This document shows, piece after piece, positions 32,241-43,494 of a stretch of 64,000 bases of DNA (positions are counted from its first letter, which is position 1; each line of letters opens with the position of its first letter). Below the pieces are notes generated by a model. It saw only the letters and a list, made by a program, of their open reading frames with translations, had not been told where the DNA came from and did not search any database. Source of the DNA: Erodium maritimum (lineage: Eukaryota > Streptophyta > Magnoliopsida > Geraniales > Geraniaceae); contig OY997589.1 in NCBI GenBank assembly GCA_963921825.1, forward strand, positions 45,766,638 to 45,830,637. Reading direction: 5' to 3'. A program made the translations under genes and the position numbers.

Positions 32241-32789
32241 ACATCGTGCAAGTATATCATTTAAACGAGAATTATTTATTTCTTCGGCAAAATGTCTATA
32301 AAGTTTTGACAACACATTTTCTTCCTTTTCCCTTGCCGTTTTTTACAATTTCCTTTCCTTTCTCTGTAGCTACGAAGTCTGGTTAGAAAAAATCGGATGT
32401 TCGTTAAATTAATTAGGAAATGGATAAGAGTTGGATGAACTTTAGTAGGTAAGATTTGTGGTATCAAGAAGGTGTATCGTTATTTCTCTAACATATACGA
32501 ACGAGTTGTGTACCAGTTGGGAAAATGATATGTAGGTGTTCATCTGATAGTAGTTCAAACGACTATTTCTTCACGTATCAGAAAATACATAAACACTTGG
32601 TTAGCAAGTTTGAGATTTGGCCAACATACAAAATATGACACTTAAGCCGGTTTAGTCCATTTGGTGGAAATTTTGTGCCTCATAAGCGCATGGCTTGTTC
32701 TAGTGATTCCTAACAATTTCCCCAGAGATGTGCATCAAAGCGTTTAACATCTTGGCGCTCTTGAAATTTGATCCGAAGTCAGTTAGAGG
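32241..32789. other. Unassigned sequence
   Basis: No gene, RNA or repeat recognised. It ends at the poly(T) where the minus-strand LINE begins. Confidence 0.5.
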
Positions 32790-32798
32790 TTTTTTTTT

Positions 32799-33596
32799 AT
32801 CAGCAATTTTGTTTGTATTGAAGTGCCATGCCTTTGAAGAAAAGACAAGGGAGAGGGCTAGCCTAAGTACAAAACAAGTCCAAAAAATGGACCAAACACC
32901 CAACCAATTACACCCACCTTACAATTGCACCATACAAACCAAAACAAGTGCTGCAAAAGACAGTTCCAACTCGCATAAAGCCAACAGATTAAACCTCCTT
33001 GCAGCAACAAACTTCAAGTACAATCTTGCAACCTCAAAAACTCCAGCAAATCTCCAAGTTGTCAAAATAGAAACACAAATGCCTCCAATCTTGTAGCTAT
33101 AACCCTCATGGTCAACATTTAATTCTCCACCTAAATCACTTGAAAAGGCAGCAAAGTGTAGGCAAAATATGCAGCAACTGCTACTTCAGTAACTTCAATA
33201 TAAAAGAAGCCAGAACAGCCTTGCCATCCTTCTTGAAATTGTGATCAAATAGGAACCTGAGAATTAAAAGGTCTGAGCAACTAAACCTTTAAAACCAGTA
33301 AAATCAGTAGTAGTCTCAGCCAAAGAGAGTAATCACAGATGTGCAATAGAATTAATAAGAACCTAATAACAACCCCAACAAAACCAGTCATATGGACCAG
33401 TTTTAAGAGGTTAAAAAACACTCTACCTAAAGATCAGAGCTCCCCTCACACCAAAAGGAACCAAAGGATAATTCTACCCACTCACAATGTCACAAAAGTG
33501 ACACAACACAGGAAATACACCCAATATCCTCACCACCTTACCACGGTACCCAAACCACCCAACATAACCACCCCAAAACCCCACCAATCAAGGATG
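32799..33596 (-). other. 3' UTR of the LINE
   Basis: Non-coding. It contains GGTGTGAGGGGAGCTCTGATC (near 33445), comparable with CTGGTGTGAGGGTAGG and AGAGCTCTGAT at 27195-27285 in the plus-strand LINE. Terminal TTGCTGAT before the A-tail is shared with that LINE. Confidence 0.6.
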
Positions 33597-36500
33597 TTAA
33601 GTTTCAAGAAGTGAAGCACCAAGGGAAGATTTCTTCTTAAGTCTGCAATCCCAAGGATTAGAACCCCACATCAGAAAAGAGAAGCCAGTGCCTTTGTTGA
33701 ATTTAGCCCAGAGTAGTTGAAAGGAAGCATTTTGAATGTGTTGGAAAATCTGATCTGGATCTTCCCTGATGTTGTTAAAAATCACATTATTTCTTGCCAG
33801 CCAAATCCTCCAAATCACAATAGAGTAAATCATAGACCAATGTTTGTGACTATGGCCAAGGGACTTCCAAGAAATGAACCAGTCAGCTATGTAATCAGGA
33901 GAGGAAGTCTCTAAACCCCACCAAAGTAAACACTTACACCATATTAGCCAAGAGAATCTGTAGGTTAAAAAGAGATGATCTATCTCCTCAGGGTCCTCAT
34001 TGTAGAAAGGACACCAAATGATGCCAGTGTAGAGACCCCTAGCCAATAAGAAACATCTAGTTGGCACAGCTTGCAAGCACAACAACCAGTTAAAAGCAGC
34101 CACCTTAGGAGGAAGGATTGGTTCCCACAGAAGTGCTGGCCAAGCAAGCTGATTATCCTCATTCTAATCCAAAACTTCGTACATTTCTTTTACTGAGAAC
34201 CCTCTCTGATCATATTTCCAAGAGACCTTGTCATCTCCCACCCTGAGGGAATGTTGGTTAACTATATCACTCAACATAGAGAATTGACCAATCTCCCAGC
34301 CCCTCAAATCTCTTCTAAACAAGAGAATCCAGTCCCCATTGAACCAAAGCTGAGAAACCACTGCTCTCTTTTGTGAACTAAGATGATATAATCTCTGGAA
34401 GGAGTATTTAAGAGCTATATCAGTTGCCCAACAATCATTCCAGAATTGAACTGAGTTACCAGAGAATACTTCCCATTGTAAACCAACAACCCCAAAGGCA
34501 TTAGCAAAATTAGGAGAAGCCAACAATGAATCAATGTGTCTCAAAAAAGATTGACCATTGTGTAACATAAATTTGAATAAATCCCAATAATTATAATCTT
34601 AACCATATTCTGCACACATGAGTTGCTTCCAAAGAGAATCCCTCTCCAAATAAAATCTCCACCACCATCTAGAAAGAAGAGCTTTGTTCATAATATGTAG
34701 GTTTTTGATACCTAAACCACCCTTGCTCTTTGGTCTGCATATAAGATTCCACTTCACTTTGTGTAAAACTTTCTTGGTCACTGTCCCATTCTAGAGAAAT
34801 CTCCTTTGCCATTGCTCCATTTCCTTAATGACCCCCAATGGAGCTTTGTATAAAGACATAAAATACAGAGGTAAAGAGCTGAGGGAGGATTTGATTAAGG
34901 TGATCCTGCCCCCAAAAGATTTGTGCTTTGCTGGCCACAGACTCAACCTCTTTTTGAACTTTCTAATAACTGGTTCCCAAGTTTTTTTTCTTCTGGTATT
35001 GGCTCCCAATTGGAAGCCAAGATAATGAAAAGGCAACTCCATGGATGAACATCCTAAAAGTTCAGTGATCTGATCAACATTAACAGAACTAGCATTAAGT
35101 AATAGAACTTTAGACTTTTGAAAATTGATCTGAAGGCATGTGGCTCTTTGGAGACAGGTGAGGGTATGTTTGAGGTTAATGGCTTGTTGTAAACCAACTT
35201 TGATGAAAATAAGTGTATCATCAGCAAATTGAAGATGGGAAATGATGGGGCCTTGATCATTACATTGTACCCCAGAAAACAAGTCTGCTTCATAACCTTT
35301 CTCCATAAGTTGATGTAAACACTCAGCAACTAAAGCAAAAAGTAGTGGGGAAAGAGAACATCCTTGCCTCAACCCTCTAAGCAAAGGAAAGTATGGGGAT
35401 GGAGAGCCATTGATAAGGACTGAGGAATGAGCACTGATGCAAATTTTGATCCAAGAAATCCATTTCTGTGTAAAACCCATAGTTTCAAGCAAGATAAATA
35501 CAGCTTCCCAATTCACATGGTCATAAGCTTTCTCAAAGTACACCTTAAAAACAATCACTTCTTGTTTGTTATGTTTGATGGAATGGATGAGTTTAGAAGC
35601 AATGAGAACTCCATCAATAATTTGTCTACCAGCAATGAAACTTGACTGAGTGTCATGAACAAGGCCATTCATTACCCCTTTGAGCCTGCCAGCTAAAACT
35701 TTGGAGATGACTTTGTAACTGCTGCATATTAAACTGATGAGCCTATAGTCTTCAAAGGATCAGGAGAGGTGATCTTGGGGATTAATGTGATGAAGGTGGA
35801 ATATAAACCCCTGCATAACTCGCCACCATCATAAAAATGCTTCATTAGATTCATAAAGTCAGACTTGATCACCTCCCAACAGGATTGAAAAAACTTCAAT
35901 GAGAATCCATCAGGGCCTGGAGCTTTCTCTCCGTTATAGGCCTTGATGGCATTAACAATCTCCCACTCAGAAAAAAGGGGTTTCAAGACCAAGTGCTTGA
36001 GTTTCTGATAGAACATTGAAAGGTAATGACCTTAAATCAATGGTGATGGCTTCATTCCCTCTGAATCTATTGGCAAAATGCAGACAAGAAACATTCTTGA
36101 TATCTGAAGGAGAGGACCAAGCAATACCCCCCTCAATGATCTGAGAAATTTCCTTTCTTGAATTGTTATAATTTGCAATCAAATGGAAGAATTTGGTACT
36201 TCTATCCCCTTCCTGATTCCATTGTAATCTAGATTTTTGGCACCATCATTTGGCTTGTAACTTGAGTTTCTGGATGAGTCTGGCATTGCACAATGTTCTC
36301 ACAGCAATCTCAGTTGGGAGTAAACCCCTTTCTTCCACCAAGAGGTCTAGAGCATTAATCTCCTTTCTCAAAACCTCTATATCATTATCCAGCAACAAAA
36401 TTTAGTCTTATTCCACTCCCTCAGAAAACCTTTTATAGATTTGAGTTTAAACCAGAATACAAAGGCTGGGGATCTTGTAATCTGGATAGCATCATAAAAT

Positions 36501-37273
36501 TCCTTAATGTCTTTCAAAAAATCAATGTGAGAGAGCCAATAATTTATGAACTTGAAAGGCTTGGGGCCCCAATCCACACAGGGATTGCTCAGCAGAACAG
36601 GCTTATGATCATAAAGGCATCTACTCAAGCAAGTTTGAGAAAAATTACTGAAGCTGATCAAGAGCTGAGGGGTGATCAGGAATCTATCCAGCTTGGATGA
36701 AATGGAACCACTCCCAAACCAAGTGTATTTACCCCCCAATAGCTGAAGGTCTATAACTCCAATGTCATTCACAAAATCATTAAAATCTCTGAGGCTTGCT
36801 ACTGATATAAGAGGACCAGTCTTCTCACTCTGATCTAGAATTGCATTGAAATCACTAGCCACTACAAATACATCATAACAATTCACCAATTTGGAACCAA
36901 TATCCAACCATAAAGCTGCCCTCTCAGTAATGTGACAGGGAGCATAAACATTTAATATAGAGATGTTCTGCTCCAAAGGAATGAAGCAACTAGACCAATA
37001 CAGAACATGGTCATCTATATGAGAATCATGGAGATCAAAGGAAAGGGTGTTCCAAATAGTAGCCACACCTCCAGAGAGACCAATAGCAGGTATAAAAGCA
37101 AAACTACACTGTTGACTAAATCCACAGCTAGTTAAAAATAGAGGGGAGATAACACTCAATTTTGTTTCTTATAGTAAAACCATATCTAAATCAATTTTGC
37201 AACACACTCTTCTGAGGGCTCTTCTTTTCTTTCTTGAAGAAGCCCCTCTCATGTTCCATGAGAGTATCCTCAT
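33597..37273 (-). pseudogene. LINE ORF2: endonuclease, reverse transcriptase, zf-RVT
   Basis: Starts MRILSWNMRGASSRKKRR at 37273. APE-type endonuclease: a TAA (about 37172-37174) replaces Gln in the LLQETKL motif; then SDFNAIL (usual G changed to S), SSKLDRFLI and YDHKPVLL (usual S changed to Y). RT: FSEWEIVNAIKAYNGEKAPG, LITLIPKI-like, a frameshift near 35742, then SFIAGRQIIDGVLIASKLI, YFEKAYDHVNW, LRGLRQGCSLSPLLFAL and an intact LQFADDTLIF box (near 35225). Downstream YLGFQLGANTRRKKTW, GGRITLIKSSLSSLPLYFMS, GGLGIKNLHIMNKALLSRWW and the zf-RVT region with FNWLLCLQAVPTRC and HLFLTYRFSWLIW. About five breaks in total. Confidence 0.92.
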
Positions 37274-39303
37274 GGGGAGGAGAGTCTCTGAGTAGGGGCC
37301 AAGGGAAAAGAAGAGTCAATCCTCTCTTCTAACTCCTCAAGGTCACAATAGTCATCTTCAGATAAAGCTTCCAGATCAACAGAAGGATTGACTTCAAAAT
37401 CAAGGTTTTGGAATTGATCAGCTGCATCATCCCCAACTCAGTAAGCTTTTAAACCTAAAGCTTTTCCCAAGACCCTTCTTCTCCAGCTTTAAAGAGTGAT
37501 GGAGCTTTACTCAATTTTTTGGAGGGCACAAGAAGCCTGAGGGAAAGAGTCTCACATCTCAGCTCAGGTAAATTGACTTTAGATTTGGACCTTGTGTTGT
37601 AAGCAACCACCGAGCTCCTCTTCCCTCCTTTTTTATTCCCCTTAACTGAATAACTACCAGGAAGAGGGGTGCTGATAGAGGGATTAAGACCTAAACTCAA
37701 ATTATTTGAAATAATGATTCCCTCCAAATTAGCATTTTGAAAACTAGGGGACTGAGCCGTGGGACCCAAGGCAACATGAGAGGGAGTGAGGTCAATATCC
37801 TCATTAATGTTGGTAGTTACCAATGTTTCTTTATTTCTTAATCCTTCCATTACCATCCCATATGAAGCTGGCTTCCCTAAGCTGGGAATAGCATCAGTAA
37901 AAGTGTTGGCCGGAACAATGATCAGAGGGTTTGAATTTTCCTCCCTAAAAGTATCAAGGACACAAAGAATGTTCTGTGGAGAAACGATTGGAAGCAAAGA
38001 AGCAGAAGGAGTAATGATCAAAACAGGAGTAGCACCAACTCCAGCCACTTTTGCAATTTCCTCTGGCTTCTGTGACTCAATCAATGCCAATTCTCTATTA
38101 AAAATCCCACCCACTTCCAGGCTTAAATGCTGACTAACTGAAGGAATAACTACCATCGTAGGTAGAGGAGAAGGAGACAAGGTCTCCACCACAGGATCAA
38201 GAGTATTGCCAGTGATGGGTGTCTCGGAAACACTGAATTCACTGGACAAAGACTCCTCCGAGGAATAGAAGGAGTGATTGGGAGGGGATCAAACTTTGGT
38301 ACCATAGAAATATCCACGGAGCGGGCCATGACATTAAAGATCCGATCTTCCAAAGAGAGTTCAGCATCTCTATACACCTTAATGTACTCTTGGGCATGAA
38401 TTAAAACATAAGAAACGCCAAAACTGTCTCCAGACAAAGAGCAAGGATGTGTGCATACGAAAGAACCCAGACCATTATAGATAGCCTAAGAATTCTCTTC
38501 ACACCACCCAAATAGAGGTATCCCATGAATGACCACCCAATTGAATTTCCCTCCATCTCTACACAAATTGATTTTATCTTTCAGTACTGTCATCCACGGC
38601 CTCAGCCAGGCCACAATATACCTGAGAGCCTCCACTTCCACCTCTTGCTTTGTGAAGAGAACAATGACCACTCTATTCCGCAGAGCTTTGAAGATGATCT
38701 CTTCACCCCTCTCCACATTGAACTTTAACTTTAAGGATTCTAGTGTATAATCCTTATGAAGCAGGGCCAAGTGACCCTTATCAATCCATCCTCTGTTTTC
38801 CTCTATCACTCTCCCACTAACAAAACTTTCTCAGAGGAAAAAGCATCCTCCCTCACATCAGGATGAACAGGTGAGTTTCTTCTCCAAGCATTCCCAGTAA
38901 AAGTTTGAGGCTTGTTTTTTCTCCAAGCTTTAACCACAAAAAATTTGTATCCCTTGAGAAGATAACCATTAAAAATATGAACTCCTTTCTCCAGACTCTA
39001 AGGAGATTTGAATGTAATGAATCCAAACCAGACACCTTTAGTATTAGGTCTAGAAGGGACTTCAGACTTGATGATCTCTCCACATTCCAAAAAGAGGTTT
39101 TGAAGCCACACTGAAGAAGTTTTGGGAGGGATATTGTGGACAAAAAGTATGTGTTCATCATTTCTCACGAGTGGTTCTTCCCTAGTGGAGGAAATCTGGG
39201 CAGTACCCCGAACTAAAGGAGTAGAGATCATTGATTTCAATCTCAGACCAGTTTGATGCCCTTCGAAACCCGGTGGTGGACCAATCGAAGAAGAAGAATT
39301 CAT
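37270..39303 (-). pseudogene. LINE ORF1 with RRM-like RNA-binding domain
   Basis: Starts MNSSSSIGPPPGFEG at 39303. An RRM follows at about 39175-39005: RNP2-like ILFVHNIPP and RNP1-like KGVWFGFITF. After frameshifts near 38990 and 38850 comes a second globular region (DKGHLALLHKDYTLESLKLK, FNWVVIHGIPLFGW), then a Ser/Pro-rich tail with KKGGKRSSVVAYNTRSKSK and an acidic end. A frame change near 37470 leads to a C-terminus whose TGA overlaps the ORF2 ATG (ATGA at 37270-37273). ORF1 proteins of plant LINEs bind the element RNA; this copy is broken at several places. Confidence 0.8.
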
Positions 39304-39330
39304 GCTCTATGAACCGAGGATCTTGTGCCA

Positions 39331-39489
39331 GAGTCCAAAAAACCAACCAAACCAAAGAAAAAAGTGAAGCAAAACTCTTATCCTTCGATGGCTCGATGAA
39401 TTATAGTAAATCCATCATGAGCACTACATCGAAAGTTGAGTAGAAGGAAGCAGGAAGAAGGATGGATGTCTTCATGTTCTTGGGGTTGT
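39331..39489. other. 5' flank or 5' UTR of the LINE, target of solo LTR C
   Basis: No coding sequence. Read on minus it precedes ORF1 and is continuous with 42542 onwards once solo LTR C and one TSD are removed. Confidence 0.5.
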
Positions 39490-40166
39490 ACTGTTGTAAG
39501 AACCACTCCCAGTCAATGCCAGTCAAATCGGTGAAAGATAGGAAAATATAAAATTTTGGGACAGACCCTTAAATGAACCTAAATTTGACCCCGAGGGTCA
39601 TACCGGACTTAAGTTGACCCCGATATCGACCAAAGTGAGTTCTGGGGAACTCAGGGCAACTTTCTGACCAATTTGGGAATGGTTGACTTTTTGCTGGAAA
39701 AATCAACCGAGCGACGTTTTGGTCCGTTCGAGGTCCGTTTGGATCCAAAAAGCTTAGCCGTCAGTACAACGGTCTTAGTTGAGCCGTTTCCTTGTAGCCC
39801 GTGAAGTTTCATAATTTCCTAGAAAATGTGCCCGTTCGGGGCCTGAGACGGCCGAATTTCGCGAATCTGACTGAAAAATATCTGGAAGATATTTTCCAAA
39901 AGGGGTGGGACCCACTTGCCACATGTCACCTAAGTGGTGGTGATAGGTTTATTGAACAAAACAAAAGCAAGACCACATGTGTGGTGTTCGGCCACACATT
40001 CAAAAAAGGGAAAAAAAGAGAGAAAAAAAATAGAAATAGAAAGAGAGAAGGAGGAGAAAAGAAAAGGAAAAACGGGAGAGAAAGTTTAAGGTTTTGTGAT
40101 TTCCCGACGATCCAACCGACGGATCGTCTCAACGATAGAAGAACCGAGCTCCCATCGTCATTCCGT

Positions 40167-40175
40167 ACGGTGAGC
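40167..40175 (+). promoter_or_regulatory. Donor-like site in LTR C
   Basis: ACG|GTGAGC, with GT at 40170-40171. It lies 2.1 kb before the CCTACAG at 42281 and bounds a segment that contains the minisatellite. Confidence 0.4.
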
Positions 40176-41221
40176 AACTATCCGATTTTCGTTTTGTTAA
40201 GTTTAAAGTTTAGGGTTTGGGTTAAAACTAGTAGTTTATGGATGAGTTGAGGGGTGGGGTTCGTTGGAGGCGTTTTGGAGCGAAAGATGAACGTTTTCCG
40301 GTGACCGGAGGCTCGGGGTAGCTCCGGCCACCGTGGACGGTGGCTGCCGGAGTTGGGGGGTGGCTGGCCGGAGCTAGGGCCGGCCACCATGGTGGTGAAC
40401 CGGCCCAAGCCACCCACGGCCAAGGATGGCCGTGTGGGGCCCACATGCTCGGGTATCGGGTTTTCGTGTCCGGGTTGTGTAGGACGTTCCCCAAGTAGGT
40501 AATCCACACCCGGAACGAATTTTTGAATTAAATTGTAAAAGTTGTAAATGACGGGTTTAGAAACTTTAAACGCGAATTAAATTGCTCGAAAGTCGGAAAT
40601 TGATTCCGTCGATTGCTTTGGAACCCTTGAATTATTCTAAGACTGTAGAAACAAAAACGGGAATTTTCGGAGCACCGAAAGGGCGTTTTCAAAACCCGGG
40701 CAGATTCGTCGGGTCGGGCGAAACGGGCCTTTCCGGGCCATTATCGACAATGTCGAGTAATTGGGAAGTTTGGGAATGATCGACATTGTCGGGGTTGCGT
40801 TTGGGCGTCAAGTGTATTAAAATTCAGTTTATGCCTGCAAACTTAAAAGTGTTTCAAATTGTGTTCTTATAAGATCGTGCCACCGACAGAGGAAAGGGAA
40901 AGCTAGGCGAGTGATCGTGAGCACGCCGGAGCTTGGTTGTGAGCTTTTGGGAAAGCATACGAGGTAGGGAAAAGTAGCCGGATCTCGGCCCTGACCAGGG
41001 AAAGTTAACAGTAGAAATGCATGTGACACTTGGGTGTCGTGGGTTAAGTAAGTTTATCGAAAAATAGAAAGGCAAGCGACACCGGGTGGTGTCGTATGAT
41101 ACGAGAACGTATCGAACAATAGAAATGCATGTGACACTTAGTAGTGTCGTAGGAGCAGTGAACTTATCGATATCAGAATTACTGGAGGCATTTGGTTATG
41201 CCCGGAGGTTGATTGTTTAGT

Positions 41222-41660
41222 TTGTGTCTTGGGTGGCCATGAGTGCCCGTGGGGTTGTTAAACCCGTATTTTACTGTTGGTGTGTCTTGGGTGGCCATGA
41301 GTGCCCGTGGGGTTGTTAAACCCGTATTTTACTGTTGGTGTGTCTTGGGTGGCCATGAGTGCCCGTGGGGTTGTTAAACCCGTATTTTACTATTGGTGTG
41401 TCTTGGGTGGCCATGAGTGCCCGTGGGGTTGTTAAACCGATATTTTACTGTTGGTGTGTCTTGGGTGGCCATGAGTGCCCGTGGGGTTGTTAAACCCGTA
41501 TTTTACTGTTGGTGTGTCTTGGGTGGCCGTGAGTGCCCGTGGGGTTGTTGAACCCGTGTTTTACTGTTGGTATCTTGGGTGGCCATGAGTGCCCGTGGGG
41601 TTGTTGAACCCGTGTTTTACTATTGGTGTCTTGGGTGGCCATGAGTGCATGTGGAGTGTT
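41222..41660 (+). repeat. 58-bp minisatellite in LTR C (about 8 units)
   Basis: CTTGGGTGGCC starts at 41228, 41286, 41344, 41402, 41460 and 41518: an exact 58-bp period. Then a 56-bp step and further shortened units follow. The first six units are nearly identical, pointing to recent expansion; later units (TTGTTGAACCCGTG) are more diverged. Confidence 0.93.
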
Positions 41661-42244
41661 AAACCGATGTTGTTGCTGTTTGTTGAACTTTGCTTCTGAT
41701 TGTGATTGTGGTTGCCTGAGGATGGGGCCCGACAGGTCGACCGCCTGATCCGACTGTGTGTCGGGAAAAGTGCGTGGGTGTTGGCTAGCCTTCCGACAGG
41801 GATCGGTAAGGTTGAGCGTCTTCTTTGGCGATGAGGGCGGCTCCCCTTCCGACCAGCTATCGGATAAGTATGGCTTTATACATCGTCGACAGGTCGACCG
41901 CCTGACCCAACAGGGATCGGGGAAGTTGCGTGGGCAGGCTCGAGCCCAGCCGGTTAGCAAGCAGCACTGAGCAGCTGGAGTGCGATCCTTTGCGATCTTG
42001 TTTGGTGTGCGATCCTTTGTGATCTTGGGTGTTGCGTGGTTATCTTTTGAGTCTTTGGTGGAAGTCGTAACCGCTGTGTTGGGTCTACATTACGTGTCCG
42101 AGTGTTGAGTAGGTTGGGGAAAGTAACAGTTCTGTGTCAGTCGGGTTACTTGAGTTGGGGATAGTAGTCCCCGGTGTTGGGTTTGTTGTTGGTGTTTCCT
42201 GCATTGTCTGCTAGTATGCCATAGTAAGTCTGGTATCCGTGGTG

Positions 42245-42281
42245 GTGAGCGAACGCTCATCCCTAGCTACTTTTCCTACAG
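42245..42281 (+). promoter_or_regulatory. Palindrome and acceptor-like site in LTR C
   Basis: GTGAGCGAACGCTCAT (last base breaks the outermost pair), then CCCTAGCTA, CTTTTCCTACAG|GT. Confidence 0.5.
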
Positions 42282-42541
42282 GTACTGGTTGCGGGACGGA
42301 CTAGGTGAGCTCTCGAAGCTTGAAGAGCTGGGAGCGGGAGTCTGGGTTTCCTTTTGAGTTTAGCGACGTACGCCTTGTCTTTTGTCCGCTTGTTTGGACG
42401 TACTTTTGAGTTGTAAATTATTATTTTGATTAACTAAATGGTGATTTTAAGCGATTTATTTAAAAGGTTTGAAAATGGTTTTATTGCTTTACCGTTCGCG
42501 TTCCGGGTTCGGTTCTACTGAATTTGGGGCGTGACAACTGT

Positions 42542-42869
42542 TCACTTGAGAGGAAAAGAAGCATGAAGTCTTTTTTCCAAGGTTTAAGATTTCACTTAGA
42601 AGTGTTTGAAAATGTTGATAAGGCCGCTCATTGATGAGTTGGAGACATTGTTGGATAATGGGGTTGTGACCTCTAATCCATTTGTTCTTGGGAGATTTAA
42701 GATGTGAGTTGTTGTCATATGAACCATTAGCGACTTCCTTGCTTTAAGGATGATGAGGGCCTTTCAGACTAAGGATTGCATGGATATTCTTAATATGCAT
42801 TGATGATCTTGATGGGAAAAATATTTACAGCATGAAGTATTACTCCGGGGCACAAAAAGGCTTGCCTAG
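42542..42869. other. Unassigned sequence between solo LTR C and the LINE
   Basis: No domain recognised; short frames only. It may be the sequence into which both neighbouring elements inserted. Confidence 0.4.
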
Positions 42870-42880
42870 TTTTTTTTTTT

Positions 42881-43494
42881 GAAGAAGCAAATTTGATTTA
42901 TTGAAGGACTCTAGATTCTGAGAGAGAATCAAGAGTTAAGAGGGCTGTGCCCACAAATACAACCAAACCAACTAGTTCAGTACCTTATACTAAACAAAAA
43001 TCAGCAAATTACATCAACCTATTGAAACCAACTGAAACCAACAAAATCTAGCAAGCCAATACTGAGTTCAATAGCAATAAAGACCAATCCAAATGGCCCA
43101 TTCCCAGGCTTATCCTTGTGAAGAAGTTAATTAAAAAAGAGCCAAGTTCATTGACAGCAAAGGATGTTTAGGACCCTTGTTCTCAGAAGACCTCTATCAG
43201 TCATTGTAGCAGTCAAGGGTGCAGGTTTCAGTACCAGCAGCCTAGTAACACCATTTCAGTAACAAACCTGCACAAGAAGAAGTAAAAGACCCTCAACCTA
43301 TTACAAGCCTACCCACACTCAGAAAGCCAATAACAATAGAAAAAGCATCTAGGCTAACCACTCTCAGTTGCAAATAGAAGAGCCAAATGCTCAAGTAGTA
43401 ACCCCAAGTAACCTCACCACTCACCCTCTCAAAAAACTAAAACCAGCCCCAACCCTTCCCACCACTGCCCCCAACACCAGTGTTGCCCAAAAAA
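42881..43494 (-). other. 3' UTR of the LINE
   Basis: Non-coding, with an AATAAA-like motif about 20 bases before the A-tail. It does not end in the GCTGATAAAA motif of the other LINEs, so this is a different 3' family. Confidence 0.6.

Larger units (their letters stand above)
32790..39330 (-). mobile_element. Nearly full-length L1-type LINE with RRM ORF1
   Basis: The minus-strand element ends in TTGCTGATAAAAAAAAA (T-run 32790-32798 on plus). It has a 3' UTR (32790-33596), ORF2 (endonuclease, RT, zf-RVT; 33597-37273) and ORF1 (about 37270-39303). Amino-acid motifs and gene order parallel the LINE at 42870-49480, but the two are clearly diverged. Frameshifts and stops in both ORFs make it inactive. 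The 5' end is not sharply defined; 39304-39489 may be its 5' UTR. No TSD found. Confidence 0.85.
39495..42536 (+). mobile_element. Gypsy solo LTR C (3042 bp)
   Basis: TGTAAGAACCACTCCC ... GGGGCGTGACA with perfect TSD actgt (39490-39494 and 42537-42541). Same family as A, B and D. Purine-rich tract 40015-40085, donor-like ACG|GTGAGC (40167-40175), 58-bp array, palindrome and acceptor-like block (42245-42281). Confidence 0.95.

Noticed and set aside
41222..41660. CRISPR array
   Set aside because: Units are adjacent with no unique spacers, and the setting is a plant LTR; it is a minisatellite.
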